NCBI GenBank assembly: GCA_015178975.1
Contig: WHVD01000094.1
Location: 274,441-338,440, forward strand
Reading direction: 5' to 3'
DNA: 64,000 bases
Origin: Hysterangium stoloniferum
Taxonomy: Eukaryota > Basidiomycota > Agaricomycetes > Hysterangiales > Hysterangiaceae
Position numbers and translations under genes: made by a program. Shown here piece by piece: positions 10,580-21,470 of the stretch. The notes beneath the pieces were generated by a model, which was given only the letters and a program-made list of their open reading frames with translations, ran no database searches and was not told the origin of the DNA. Positions within the stretch are counted from its first letter, which is position 1. Every line of letters starts with the position of its first letter.

Positions 10580-12249
10580 TGTTAGGATATGTACAGGGCA
10601 GGTCTCCGGAGAAACCCGCAGAATATCCGGTAGGACTTGGCTTCAGCTTATAGGCTGCACCCTCGCTAGATTGTGTTGTCCAATTTCAGACAGGTGGACG
10701 GGAATCCCGGGGAGTCTGGGCGGGGGTCATGGGTCGAGGGGTCGTAGGTTGGAAGTCATGGGTTGTGGGTCGTGAGTCAAGATAGGTGAGAGAGATAGAT
10801 GTGCTGGAGCCCGTGGGCTCCGATTAGTGTGAGCGGTATAATTCAAGTAGGAGTTTAGAGTGGAAAATGTATTAGATTACTGGGGGGAATCTAAGCCGAT
10901 TTTCTGACTGGATTGTATGTACAACATCTGCCAGTTTAAATAGACTGTGAAGTGAATGTCTGTTAGGATACACACACAGGGCGGGTTTCCAGAGAAACCC
11001 GTGGGATATCCGGTAGGACTTGGCTTCAGCTTATAGGCTGTGCCCTCGCTAGATCGTGTTGTCCAATTTCAAACAGGCGGATGGGGATCCCGGGGAGTCC
11101 GGGCGGGGTTTGTGGGTCGTGGGTTGTAAGTCGGGGGTTGTGGGTCCTAAGTCGGAGGTCATGGGTCGTGAGTCGAGATAGTTGAGAGAGATAGATGCAC
11201 CTGAGCCCATGGGCTCTAACTAGTGAAAGCGATGTGAATCAAGTAAGGTTTTTAGAGTGGAAAATGTTATTAGATTACTGGGGGGAATCTAAGCTAATTT
11301 TCTGACTGGATTGTATGTACAACATCTGCCAGTTTATATAGACTGTGGAATGCATGACATACCAAATCCAGTAATGATGAAATGAAACTAACAAAACATA
11401 AAATGGGAATAGTAAACACCAAGTTTGGTGTTAGGAACGGGATGGAATGGAGCAGAGTCTGAATCGTGACAAAGCATAACCCATAACAGGAAACAGAGTG
11501 GGAGTGGAGTCCTAAATTGTGACAGGTCATTTGACTAAAATGGGAACGGGGCTCGATTAGAGTGGTGACGGGATTCTAAGTGGGGTCCGGTGACTGATGT
11601 GTGGGACGAAGACGGACATAGACAGAGACGGAGTCCGGGGGAAGTCCAGTGACTGATATGTGTCGTAATGAGGTCGAACGTAACAAGTCTTGATGTAACG
11701 GAGTCCGGGCGGGAAATCCTATAAACAGACAATTGGTGCTTGTAGCGCGTGGGGGCATACAGGTTAGTGCCCGGAGTCCGGCGGGATTGTCCGGTCGTAA
11801 CAATGTCATACCGAATCCAGTAATGATGAAACAAAACAAGCAAAACATAAAACAGGAATAGTAAACACCAAATTGGTGTTAGGAATGGGACGGAACAGAG
11901 CAGAGTCCGAATAGTGACAAATCATAAACCATAATGGGAAACAGAGTGGGAGCGGAGTCCGAATCATGACAGGTCATTTGACTAAAATGGGAATGGGGCT
12001 CTGTTAGAGAAGGTGTCGGGTTTTCTGAGTGGGGTCTGGTGACTGATGTGTGGGATGAGGTCAGAAATAGACAGAGGTGGAGTCCAGTGGGTTTTCCGGT
12101 GACTGAAACACAACATAACGAAGACGAACATAGATGAGTCTGACGTGCGGAGTCCAGTGGGAATTCCGGTAAACTGATAATGGGTTCATATAGGGCGTGG
12201 GTGCATATAAGTTAGTGCCCGGAGTCTGGCGGGATTTCCAGTCATAACA
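10580..12249 (-). repeat. Solo LTR of gypsy family A (host of a nested LTR)
   Basis: Begins TGTTAGGATATG and ends CATAACA on the plus strand, matching the LTR of element A over its length. Without the nested copy (10961-11802 plus one 5-bp TSD) it is about 823 bp, the same as LTR D. No clear TSD is visible (flanks GGCTG and GTGCT), perhaps because of mutation or deletion. Confidence 0.82.
10961..11802 (-). repeat. Solo LTR nested inside a sister LTR, TSD ATGTC
   Basis: 842 bp, beginning TGTTAGGATACAC and ending GGTCGTAACA. It is flanked by ATGTC at 10956-10960 and 11803-11807. Removing it and one ATGTC restores the continuous outer LTR. It is therefore a later insertion of the same family that recombined to a solo LTR. 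Confidence 0.9.
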
Positions 12250-12898
12250 GTGCTGTTTGCTATGGTAGAAAAGCAGATGCAATCTCTTCTCACCATTTAC
12301 AGGGTTTTCATTTTCAAAAGGTGAGGTTATTCATGTCATCATATGGTGGTATCTGGCAATAATATTACTTTGCATCCTCCAGATTACTAATCATGCCAAA
12401 ATGAAGTTTATGTATGTACAATGTTGACAGTATGTATATAGAAAATGGACTGAGTTCTTTTTGTATGACTAAGCTACTGTAATATACTACTTAGCCAAGC
12501 ATATTCAAATAAACTATGAAAAGTGTGTAGTAAGACCATGAGCATCTTCAATGGCTTGCAACACAATAACCTATCTTAACACACCCACATTGCATGTCAT
12601 TGAGAGCATGCAGTTAAGCCATACACACCAAACAAGAAATAAGCATGTTTAACACAAAAGAAAATGTGCCCACTTGATGTGAAAAACATTTGAAAACTGA
12701 AATACACCTGCTGCACCCACTAGATGTGAAATTTGTCTGGTACCTTTAGCATTGAATTGAACCTTGAGCATTCTTGCTCCTAGAATGCATTCCAACCTCC
12801 CAGACCACAAATGCTAGACCTTGGAGCCTGGCTCACAACTCCTAGTCTACATGACAATATCAGGTATGCAATATAAAAATACTCTCCTCTGTGCTAGC
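12250..12898. other. Decayed repeat fragments without a gene
   Basis: About 12257-12400 resembles the repeat copies at about 21500-21640 and 25200-25340 (shared AATCTCTTCTCA and the later CAGAT-ACTAATCA). About 12419-12580 resembles 20031-20162. In this copy many CpG sites of the 20-kb copy appear as TpG or CpA, for example GCGTATTCGAAT against GCATATTCAAAT. Confidence 0.55.
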
Positions 12899-13968
12899 TG
12901 TTATGACTGTGTCGCAACCCTATCGGTCCCTGAGGTTATCACCACTTATCGATGGTTCAAGTTACGATTCAAGTCACCACATCGGAAACCATCGGCCCCC
13001 GAAGCTGATGTATGCTTTCACGATGATCAAACTCCGTTTATGCCCACATCAAAATATACTCGTACTATCTGGTTAAACTTTTGATACCTCCCTTTTATTA
13101 TCATGATCCGTTCTATCCTATGTTTCACATATGTCTATCTATATTTGTAGTCCTCGAACTATTTCCTTTTTTCGTAATTCCGCTCTCGGGTATCTCTTCG
13201 GCCTCCAAACTAATCATAAACTTCCCGTTCCTAGTCAAGCTTATTGTTACGACCGTGTCGCAACCCTATCGGTCCCGAGGTTATCGCCACTTATCAATGT
13301 TTTCAAGTCACCACTTCAGAAACCATTGGCCCCCGAAGCTGACGTATGTTTTCGCAATGATCAAACTCCGTTTATGCCCACGTCAAAATAACTCGTATTG
13401 TCTGGTTAAACTTTTGATACGTCCCTTTTATTATGTTGATCCGTTCAATCCTATGTTTCACATATGTCTATCTATATTTGTAGTCCTTGAACTATTTCCT
13501 TTTATCGTAATTCCGCTCTCGGTTATCATCGGCCTCCGAACTAATCATAAACTTCCCATTCCTAGTCAAGCTTATTGTTAATACCGTTTTCCGCCCTTCT
13601 CCCCGTTAGTATTTTCTAGATGCCTGTTACTTGTATATGAACCCGCTGTAGTTGTAGTTACTAGGCAATCAGAATATCGACTTAGAATACCCTCATACGT
13701 CCGTAACAGTCTCATACTAAGAATCCCCCCATCTGCCTTCGTGTGCACTCGCCCACTCCCAGCCCCGACCCCTTGGCCCAACACTCGACTTGTCCTTCGG
13801 TCCTGATCAGTATCTCGCCGAAAGGAACTCTTTAGGATTAGTCTTCACCCGTCCGAAATCTAAGGACACCTACAGATATTTGTGAGGGCGCAGCACATAA
13901 GCTGAAGCCAAGTCCTTCCGATCAGTCCCTGTCGGCCACCGACATTAGTCAGTTTTCAGTTCTTAACA
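12899..13968 (+). repeat. Solo LTR with internal tandem duplication, TSD CTAGC
   Basis: Starts TGTTATGACTGTG, ends TTCTTAACA, and is flanked by CTAGC at 12894-12898 and 13969-13973. The first about 345 bp (12899-13243) is repeated at 13244-13575 before the LTR continues. The junction sits at a shared TGTTA. The sister LTR at 25959-26786 has only one copy of the segment. The shared motif AAGCTGAAGCCAAGTCCT is at about 13900. Confidence 0.88.
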
Positions 13969-13973
13969 CTAGC

Positions 13974-15135
13974 CATGAGAGCCTCTAGGTTTTTGGTAGG
14001 TGATCCACTTTATGACAAACCAACAGGCTTCAGCATGGGACAAAAACATGTGATGGGACATTCACTATTGCATCGTATAGCAATTTATCAACTGTTTCAC
14101 ATTTTGTGAGTCTGTTTTTGTTTTCAGGGCAATTTGGCTTTCAGTGTCCTTCTGGCCTTTCAAATAGCTTTCTTCAATGCCACAGAAATATCCTTGATAG
14201 TGAGTGATCCCACAGGCAGCATAAGAGCAGTTACAACTCCACCAAATTCTGGAGCCAAATGGTAAATGAGGACATCTGGTACATCCTCCTCATATAATTT
14301 GACTCCAATCACTCAAAGCTGTGAAGCAAGAGTAAAAATGCTATGGACATATTCCATCACTGGGTTTTTAACATCGTGCTGGGATGTACATATAAAGCTG
14401 GCATTTCAATGAAATCCGATTGGCCTGATTATTTACCTGATATTTTTTTGCAAGTGCTTGCCATGCCTCAGGTCCAGTGGTACATTCCTGAATGTACAAT
14501 TGTTGGCTTGATGGGATTGTGAGTCCAATTGCCATGTAACCACCCTCTGAATACTTTGCCCATTCCAAATACTCCCATCCTTAGATGCCTTTGCTCTACC
14601 ACTTGCAATGCTCCATGATCCAGCATGCAACATGTTAGGACCAGGAAACCCACTGGGACCCAGGACTCACCCTATAAGTATTTGACTCTCTATATCACAT
14701 GAACTACCCACTGGACTCTGCCCAGACATCCCAGACCCCTTGTTCCCAATCTGTCTTTACCCCTTTGACATCTGGTTTATTCTACCCCTTGTTCTAAATC
14801 CATTTGACATCTGGTTTATTGTGTTATTGTACTCTTGTTATGTCTTTTTGTATATCTGATTTAGTAGTACAATAATCTATTAGTCTATATGTATAAGCAA
14901 GTAGTTATTTGTACATACAATCCAATCAGAAAATCAACTTAGTTTCTACTTGTCTCTTGTTCTTTGCATATTCTTGGAACCCACAGGTTTCCCATCTGCT
15001 TCTGTCTGAAGTTGGACACCACAATCTTGCAAGGGCACAGCACATACATAAGCTGAGGCCAAGTCCTTTCCCAGAACCTCTGTGACCCCCACACTTAACA
15101 CCACAGAACCATTGACAGTGAAAACTTCCATTCAT
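13974..15135 (-). pseudogene. Copia-type gag remnant, split by a solo LTR
   Basis: Minus-strand fragments, best at about 14368-14568, read EWAKYSEGGYMAIGLTIPSS and TTGPEAWQALAKKYQ, resembling the N-terminal gag (UBN2-like) region of Ty1/copia elements. Further low-quality matches run down to about 14050. The region is cut by the solo LTR at 14633-15100, with its other part at about 15101-15135. Stops and frame changes mean no protein can be made. Confidence 0.6.
14633..15100 (+). repeat. Short solo LTR inside the copia gag remnant
   Basis: 468 bp from TGTTAGGACCAGG to ACACTTAACA. The five flanking bases are CAACA before and CCACA after, a near-matching TSD. It contains a variant of the shared LTR motif (AAGCTGAGGCCAAGTCCT, about 15050) near its 3' end, as the other LTR families do. 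Confidence 0.7.
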
Positions 15136-15429
15136 GGCAGTTATTGTTAAGTTTTTGTGGTGCTGTTCCTAGACCATATAACTTTCCGTTTGTCTGAGTG
15201 AGGTGGCAGTACTCATTGTAAACGGATAAGGACTAAACAAATACAAATAGACCTTATATAACCCAAAATATGTGGTGAATTCCAAACTGCAGCGGCCCAA
15301 GCCCTAATGCTCATGATCCCTTGCTAACCCAAATCCGAGAAAAGTCAACAGTTATCACCCAAGAGTTTTGGGATGCTTGCAAGTAAGGCATTGACATTGA
15401 ATATAGGAAGATGAATGAGATAGTATTGG

Positions 15430-15640
15430 TATTGGTAATATAATATAATATATTAGTAAATGTTCCCAACGACTCCATCACATTCCTGTGTAACGAGTCA
15501 GCGGCTCACTAATGCTATGTTGTGGGGCCGGCAACTCGATATCCTGTATCCGGAAATATTAGTAATTAGTTAATATTTATTTAGTATAAAAGACGTGATA
15601 ACATCTCGAATATATAATATATTATCATCTTTTGACTACA
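15430..15640 (+). repeat. 5' LTR of the copia element
   Basis: 211 bp, TATTGGTAATA to TTTGACTACA, with a TATA-like stretch (TTTAGTATAAAAGACG, about 15581-15596). The first dinucleotide is TA rather than TG in both LTRs. Relative to the 3' LTR it carries T at 15461, A at 15468, T at 15545 and T at 15596 where the 3' copy retains CpG, plus one transversion at 15487. Confidence 0.93.
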
Positions 15641-15749
15641 GGTTATGGGCCCCGGCCGAAACTAGAACAAGTATATACATACCTCAAATCTAGAACTCGA
15701 TGCTCATATCTTTACACTGGAAATTCTAATCAAATAATAATTACCTACA

Positions 15750-17954
15750 ATGTCGCTTAACCAATCAAACTCGTTATATAGGATTGACCCCTTAAATGGG
15801 GACAATTATTCCGTGTGGAAACAGAAACTCAAATGGATCTTAATGGAACAAGGTCTATGGGTGTATGTGGACGGATCAACTGGAGAGCCAATGCCGGCAG
15901 ACTCTAAGAATATAACAGAAGAAGAACGGCAGGCAATTATGGATTGGAAACGGAAAGATCAACAGGCTTATGCGGCAATTTGCTTACACATAAGCGATAA
16001 TTACTTGGTATATACAGGAGGATTAATTACCGCGCTTGATGTTTGGCGAACATTATCAAACATATTCGAGGCGAAAGGCCCCATTGGTATAATTAACAAG
16101 CGCCGAGAATTCTTCAAGACGTTTGCCAAAGAAGGCGCTGATATGGAGCTACATATACGAAAGCTCAGAACTTTACAACAAGAACTACATAGTCGTGGAG
16201 AATATATCTCAGATAAAGACTTCACAAATACTCTACTTACTTCCCTACCAGACTCTTGGTCAACATTCATCACCGCTGTAAATGCGGGAATTGAAATGCT
16301 TACATCAGATTCATTAATTTCCAGAATCCTGGAAGAAGCCAGGTCGCGGAAATTAACAACGGAGAAATCAACTGCGCTTAAGGCACAAGAAGCGAAGACT
16401 ACCAAGAAGAAGCACCATACAGGCACTGTCAAGGGAAAGTGCCGAAATTGTGGAGGAAAGGGACATTATCAAGCAGATTGGTGGGAAAAAGGTGGTGGAA
16501 AGGAGGGCCAAGCACCGAAATGGTGGAAACCCAGAAAAGACAAAGAACAAGCCAACCAGACGAATGAAAACAGCAAAGATTTCACATTTGTCTCCAACAA
16601 ATCGGCAGAGATTACGTCAGCAGATTGGCTCGCAGATTCTGCCGCAACGACACATATTGCCAGGAACCGGCAAGACTTTATTAATTACATAGCCGAAACG
16701 TCGTCTATTGAAGGGGTAGCCCCAGGATCAGTCCTCAAGACTTTGGGACGAGGAACTGTTAAGTTACAGTTCAAAAACAATAACAAATGCTACTCTGTTG
16801 AACTAAGGGATGTCAAACATGCCCCAGACGCACCAAACAACTTGCTTAGTATCGGGCGTTTAACGGATAATGGACATGAGGCTCTATTTACATCATCGGG
16901 TGTCAAATTCAAGTCGCCTAATGGTACTATATTTGGAGAAGGCCAAAAGGTCGGGCGCATGTACCAAATGAAGGCACAAATCAATATGAGCGCCAAACCA
17001 AGTGAGTTTGCCGTGATTGCTAAAACGCGCACTTGGGACAAATGGCACAGAATCCTTGGTCATATTCATATTGGAGCGGTCAAATTATTAAAGAAAAACA
17101 AACTAGTTACAGGGCTACAGGTGGACGAGACACAAGAATTCACCCAATGCAAGGCTTGCATACAAGGAAAGGCACATGTGGAGCCATTCCCAAAACGGGC
17201 AGAAGATTCTGTAAGCGAGATAGGCGAGTTAACCGTATCCGATGTATGGGGACCAGCCGCAACCGAAGGACCAAATCACGAGAAGTATTTTTACTCGTTC
17301 ACGGATATTAAAACAAGGCACAGTGTTTTATTTACAGACACATCAAAGGACCAGGCGCTGAAACATTTTAAAATGTACAAGGCATTTGTTGAAAATCAAA
17401 TAAGCAAAAAATTAAAGCGTATCAGGACAGACAATGGTGGTGAATATACAAGTAAACTATTCAAAGACTTCTGCGCAGAGGAGGGAATAATCACAGAAAA
17501 CATGGCGCCTTACTCCCCTGCCCAAAATGGGATAGCCGAGCGGCTAAATCGCACAATAGTCGAACATGCGAGGGCGATGATATATGCGAAGGATTTACTG
17601 AAAACCTTATGGCCAGAAGCCATTTCATATGCATGCTATATCAAGAACTGATCACCTACCCGAGCTCTTGGAGCTGACACAACACCCCATGAAGCATTTT
17701 TCGGTAAGAAACCAGATGTGTCACGATTAGAAGAATTCGGGACCAAATGTTGGGTAATGGTACCTGACGAACGGCAATCAAAATTGGATCCCAAAGCGGA
17801 AGAGCATATATTCACAGGAATCTCTGAGAACGCTAAAGCCTGGAAGTACTATAACACAAAAACTAAGCGTGTTCAAACTTCTAGAAATATTACATTTGAT
17901 ATTACAGATAATAAACTATACCCAATACCTGGAGAAACGAAGGCGAAGAAATAA
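15750..17954 (+). pseudogene. Copia gag-protease-integrase, interrupted
   Basis: Opens at the ATG at 15750 (MSLNQSNSLYRIDPLNGDNY). Gag is followed by a knuckle CRNCGGKGHYQADW, in which the last Cys is replaced by Trp, then a protease with DSAATTH, and an integrase with an HHCC site (WHRILGHIHIG ... CKACIQGKAH) and DDE residues around VSDVWGP, RTDNGGEY and QNGIAERLNRT. A TGA at 17649-17651, in the context YIKN-stop-SPTRAL, ends the 633-codon frame, and the frame reopens immediately to 17954. A 1-nt loss in the A-run near 17936 then shifts it. The altered knuckle is probably a lesion. Confidence 0.92.
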
Positions 17955-19756
17955 CTACTGTCCCGCTCGAGGGGGAGAGTTTCAATGCCGAGCGACCCAG
18001 CAGTATGGTCATCACACCAAAATCGTCAATTGCACCCACAGAGGCCTACATTGAAGAAGTTACATCACAACCGGACATTCAGCCACAAGAAGCACGGCAC
18101 AGTTCAAGGATTAATAATAGTACCTTACCAGACTACCGGACGCTTAATAACCCAAATGCCTGGCCCAAATCAAGGTTTACAGATAAAGTAATGGTGACGT
18201 GAGAAATTGTGACTCCTCCCGAGGATTACAAAGAGGCAATTTCCTGAAATGACTCACCAATATGGATTGCCGCTATGGAAACAGAAATAGAACAGCACCG
18301 ACAAATTGGTACCTGGAAATTAATTGATTTACCACCCGGCAGGACGGCAATAGGATGCCGTTGGGTATATGCTACCAAAACAAACCCGGAAGGGAAATTT
18401 GAAAAGGCGAAAGGTCACTTAGTCGCACAAGGTTTCACACAGCGTCCTGGAATGGACTATTATGACATAACTTCACCAGTACTCAAATTTGCGTCACTCA
18501 GAGCACTAATTGCTTTGGGGACAGCACTAAATTGGGAAATAGAATTAATGGACGTCAAAGGCGCATATTTGAACTCTATTCTGGAAGAGGAAATCTATAT
18601 GAAACAGCCGGACAGGTTTAATGATGGAACCGACAGAGTACTCAAATTATATAGGGTGCTCTATGGACTCAAACAGGCAGGCTGCGCTTGGCATCATTGC
18701 TTAAAGAAGACATTACTCGATTTGGGATATACCCAAAGTGCCACTGATGAATGTATATTCATTAGAATCAATGGACCAAACATTGAGGTCATTGCAGCCT
18801 ATGTAGATGACTTAGGACTGTTTGCAAATACACAGGACGGCATGGCAAGGATCAAACAAGAACTAAATAATAATTTCACTATGACCGACTTAGGGGACAT
18901 GAAAAAAATACTGGGAATACAAATACAAAGGGATCGCAAAATTGGAACACTCAAAATATTGCAAGGCACATATATTGACGTCATCCTATCCCGTTTCCAA
19001 ATGCAGGACACAAATCCAGTATCCACACCCCTTAATAAATCAACAAAGTTAACTGTGCCGGTACCTGATTCCAAAAGCGAACCGGTTATCAATGAACCGT
19101 ATGCAAAGGCAGTCGGATCACTCATGTACACGGCACTGGGAACTCGGCCCGATATATCATTTGCCATTCAACATTTAAGCCAATTTACAAACTTCTATTC
19201 AAATGAACATTGGATGGCCATTAAACATGTCTTAAGGTACCTTAAGGGGACCAAAGATGATGGCATTACTTACAAGTCAAGCAATGAAATCGAAATAGAG
19301 ATCTATGTCAATTCAGATTATGCAAATTGGGACGATGCGCTATCAATTGGCAGTTACATTGTATTAATTAACGGAGGATGTGTCGCTTGGAGCTCAAAGA
19401 AGCAGCGAACTGTGGCATTATCCACAACTGAGGCCGAATATATTGCCTTAACCGAAGGAGCCAAAGAATTGACTTGGTTGCGGAAATTACTTACCGATTT
19501 AGGGTTCGATATCAGCAATGACCCAACAACTATGAAATCAGATAATCTAGGTGCGATTTCACTTGCCCATGACGCAACATTTCACGCACGTACAAAGCAT
19601 ATCAAAGTTGCTTATCATTTCATTCATGAGAAAGTGGTCTCTAACGAGGCATCACTTACATACGTTCAGTCAAAAGAAAACCCGGCGGATATTATGACGA
19701 AAGGGCTGGACTTAAACCAGCATAACTATTTAAAGAAGAAATTGGGATTTTATTAA
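17955..19756 (+). pseudogene. Copia reverse transcriptase and RNase H
   Basis: After the frame change the frame runs on with TGA codons at 18200-18202 and 18245-18247, both where arginine fits, and is then open from 18275 to 19756 (493 codons). RT motifs include GCRWVYATKTNPEG, LMDVKGAYLNSILEEEIYM, LYGLKQAG and catalytic AAYVDDLGLF. RNase H motifs are ALSTTEAEYIALTEGAKE and TKHIKVAYHFI, ending at NPADIMTKGL. The RT/RH core is intact, so decay affects linker positions more than the active sites. Confidence 0.93.
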
Positions 19757-19780
19757 TAGGGATATCTCATTGAGGGGGAG

Positions 19781-19991
19781 TATTGGTAATATAATATAAT
19801 ATATTAGTAAACGTTCCCGACGACTCCATCACATTCCAGTGTAACGAGTCAGCGGCTCACTAATGCTATGTTGTGGGGCCGGCAACTCGATATCCCGTAT
19901 CCGGAAATATTAGTAATTAGTTAATATTTATTTAGTATAAAAGACGCGATAACATCTCGAATATATAATATATTATCATCTTTTGACTACA
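19781..19991 (+). repeat. 3' LTR of the copia element
   Basis: 211 bp, directly after the purine tract TGAGGGGGAG and followed by the TSD ATTGG. It retains the CpG sites changed in the 5' LTR. Confidence 0.93.
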
Positions 19992-20252
19992 ATTGGTGTG
20001 ACTCTTTAAAGCAATGGGGGCTATAGCCTGTACAATGTTGACAGTATGACTAAGCTACTATAACGTAATACTTAGCCGGAGCGTATTCGAATAAACTATG
20101 AAAAGTGCGTAGCAACACCATGAGCATCCTCAACGGCTTGCAACACAAGAACCTGTTTTAACAGTTTATTCATAAATAGTCAACATGGTATTACAGTTTG
20201 AACATTACGGTGATATACCTCTGTCCTTTGTTCAGCATCGTCTGTCCTTATA

Positions 20253-20925
20253 TTGAACCATGTATTCCATTCCCTTCAACGATTTGACAGTGGTGCATTG
20301 GATGGCCGTCGCGAGACGAAACTTAACTCGCCTCGCCTCTCAACGACTATTCGCCCACGCTTTTTTCTCGCTGAGGATTCTGACAGTGATGAGAGCCCGG
20401 CCCAACCTTCATTGAGGCGCAAGCAGGTGAGTGTTTATATGGATCGTATACATGGAAACTCAGGCCTTTTTCCTTAGATTATCCTCACCAGACCTCCCAC
20501 CAACAATCCTCGTTTAGTTAGGAATCGCCCACAGTTACCATGGGCATCACTCGTTGAAAAGATTTCACATTGTCGAGATCCACTGATGGTGTAAGTTCTA
20601 AACAATATGTTCTTGTATAGTGCGTATTGAATGTAAATGATGTTAGATATAACCTCACCGACTTCGATTTTGATGTGGAAATCGCAGACTGGGGAGAGAT
20701 CTGTACTACATTGGAAATCATGAAACCAATCTGTACAGCCTCTCCTTCCAATTCCAGTCTCACATATGACGGGGAGTCCAAAACGTGAGTGCAATTGTTA
20801 TATTAATCTAATTGACTGACTTCCTTTTTTGATAACGTGCTAGAACTCCCCGTCCATTAACAAATAGTATCAAAACAAGTACCTGGAAGAAAATATCGCT
20901 TCCAGGCCCCGGGTTGAAGCATTGA
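20253..20925 (+). CDS. Unrecognised spliced gene, 5' end uncertain
   Basis: Putative exons end at 20426, run 20478-20590 and 20647-20784, and resume near 20845, with in-phase GTGAGT, GTAAGT and GTGAGT donors and TTAG/CTAG acceptors. The joined product has acidic SDSDES and a segment LTDFDFDVEIADWGEICTTL. No ATG is found in frame in the first exon, so the start is missing or lies in an upstream exon. The frame from the last acceptor reaches TGA at 20923-20925; a different frame (20922-21470) is open beyond it, so the 3' end could also be a frameshift. No known domain is recognised. Confidence 0.4.
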
Positions 20926-21470
20926 CTAGGGCGAGGGAGCTGGGTGCACTCTCAGACACAAATATATGTTCCGCCCCAACATCACCCTCATTCCCCCTTG
21001 CACCAACCCCCATCCGATCCATCCAGTCAGAAGCCTTCGCCGGTGTCAAAATGCCGCATTTCAGATGCATCCGTTTCATCCAAGAGGACCTGGAACAACA
21101 GCAATGTTCATTTGGCCGTCTCAACTCACAACTGACCACCATATATCACTGGTTGGCTGGACACCTTTTCAGTAGTGGAAATGATGGAAATATGGGTTTG
21201 TCCCATAAACAATTAGCCCATATTTGCAAATCATTGTTGAGATGTCCGGAAGAAAATTGTCACCAACAAGGTGGTTTCTTCTGGAAAGAAAATTTCCTAG
21301 CCCATATGTGGATCCACAAAACGGAACTGTTACCCGGTCAGTCAGTGGAGGCCATTGAAAAGCGAGAAGCCGACGTACTACGTTCGGCGCGCTTGCTCTC
21401 AGAGGAGGACGCAGGGTTGTGCATGTGCTGGGAAGACCTTTCTATTACTCTAATGTTTACCGTATTATAG
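20922..21470 (+). other. Unrecognised coding-like frame at the duplication edge
   Basis: A 182-codon frame with MTRARELGALSDTNICS and then HICKSLLRC, GGFFWKENFLAHMWIHKTE and AIEKREADVLRSARLLSEE. The second half recurs on the minus strand at 25400-25737 with substitutions and a frame change. It may be the 3' part of the gene starting at 20253 or part of a transposon. The Cys/His content is suggestive only; no family is assigned. Confidence 0.4.

Larger units (their letters stand above)
15430..19991 (+). mobile_element. Complete Ty1/copia element, TSD ATTGG
   Basis: Two 211-bp LTRs (15430-15640 and 19781-19991) bracket gag-PR-INT-RT-RH in copia order. ATTGG lies at 15425-15429 and 19992-19996. 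After the 5' LTR, GGTTATGGGCCC (15641-15652) matches the anticodon-arm complement of initiator tRNA-Met used as a half-tRNA primer site by some copia elements. TGAGGGGGAG (19771-19780) is the polypurine tract. The LTRs differ at 5 of 211 sites by my count. The body has three TGA stops and one 1-nt deletion, so it is young but inactive. Confidence 0.95.

Noticed and set aside
10580-12249. LTR B as the 3' LTR of the adjacent protease fragment
   Set aside because: The fragment reads on the plus strand while the LTR is in minus orientation, so they do not belong to the same element.
13081-13581. 166-codon frame within 12899-13968
   Set aside because: It lies in a solo LTR across its tandem duplication; the repeated peptide text just reflects the duplicated DNA.
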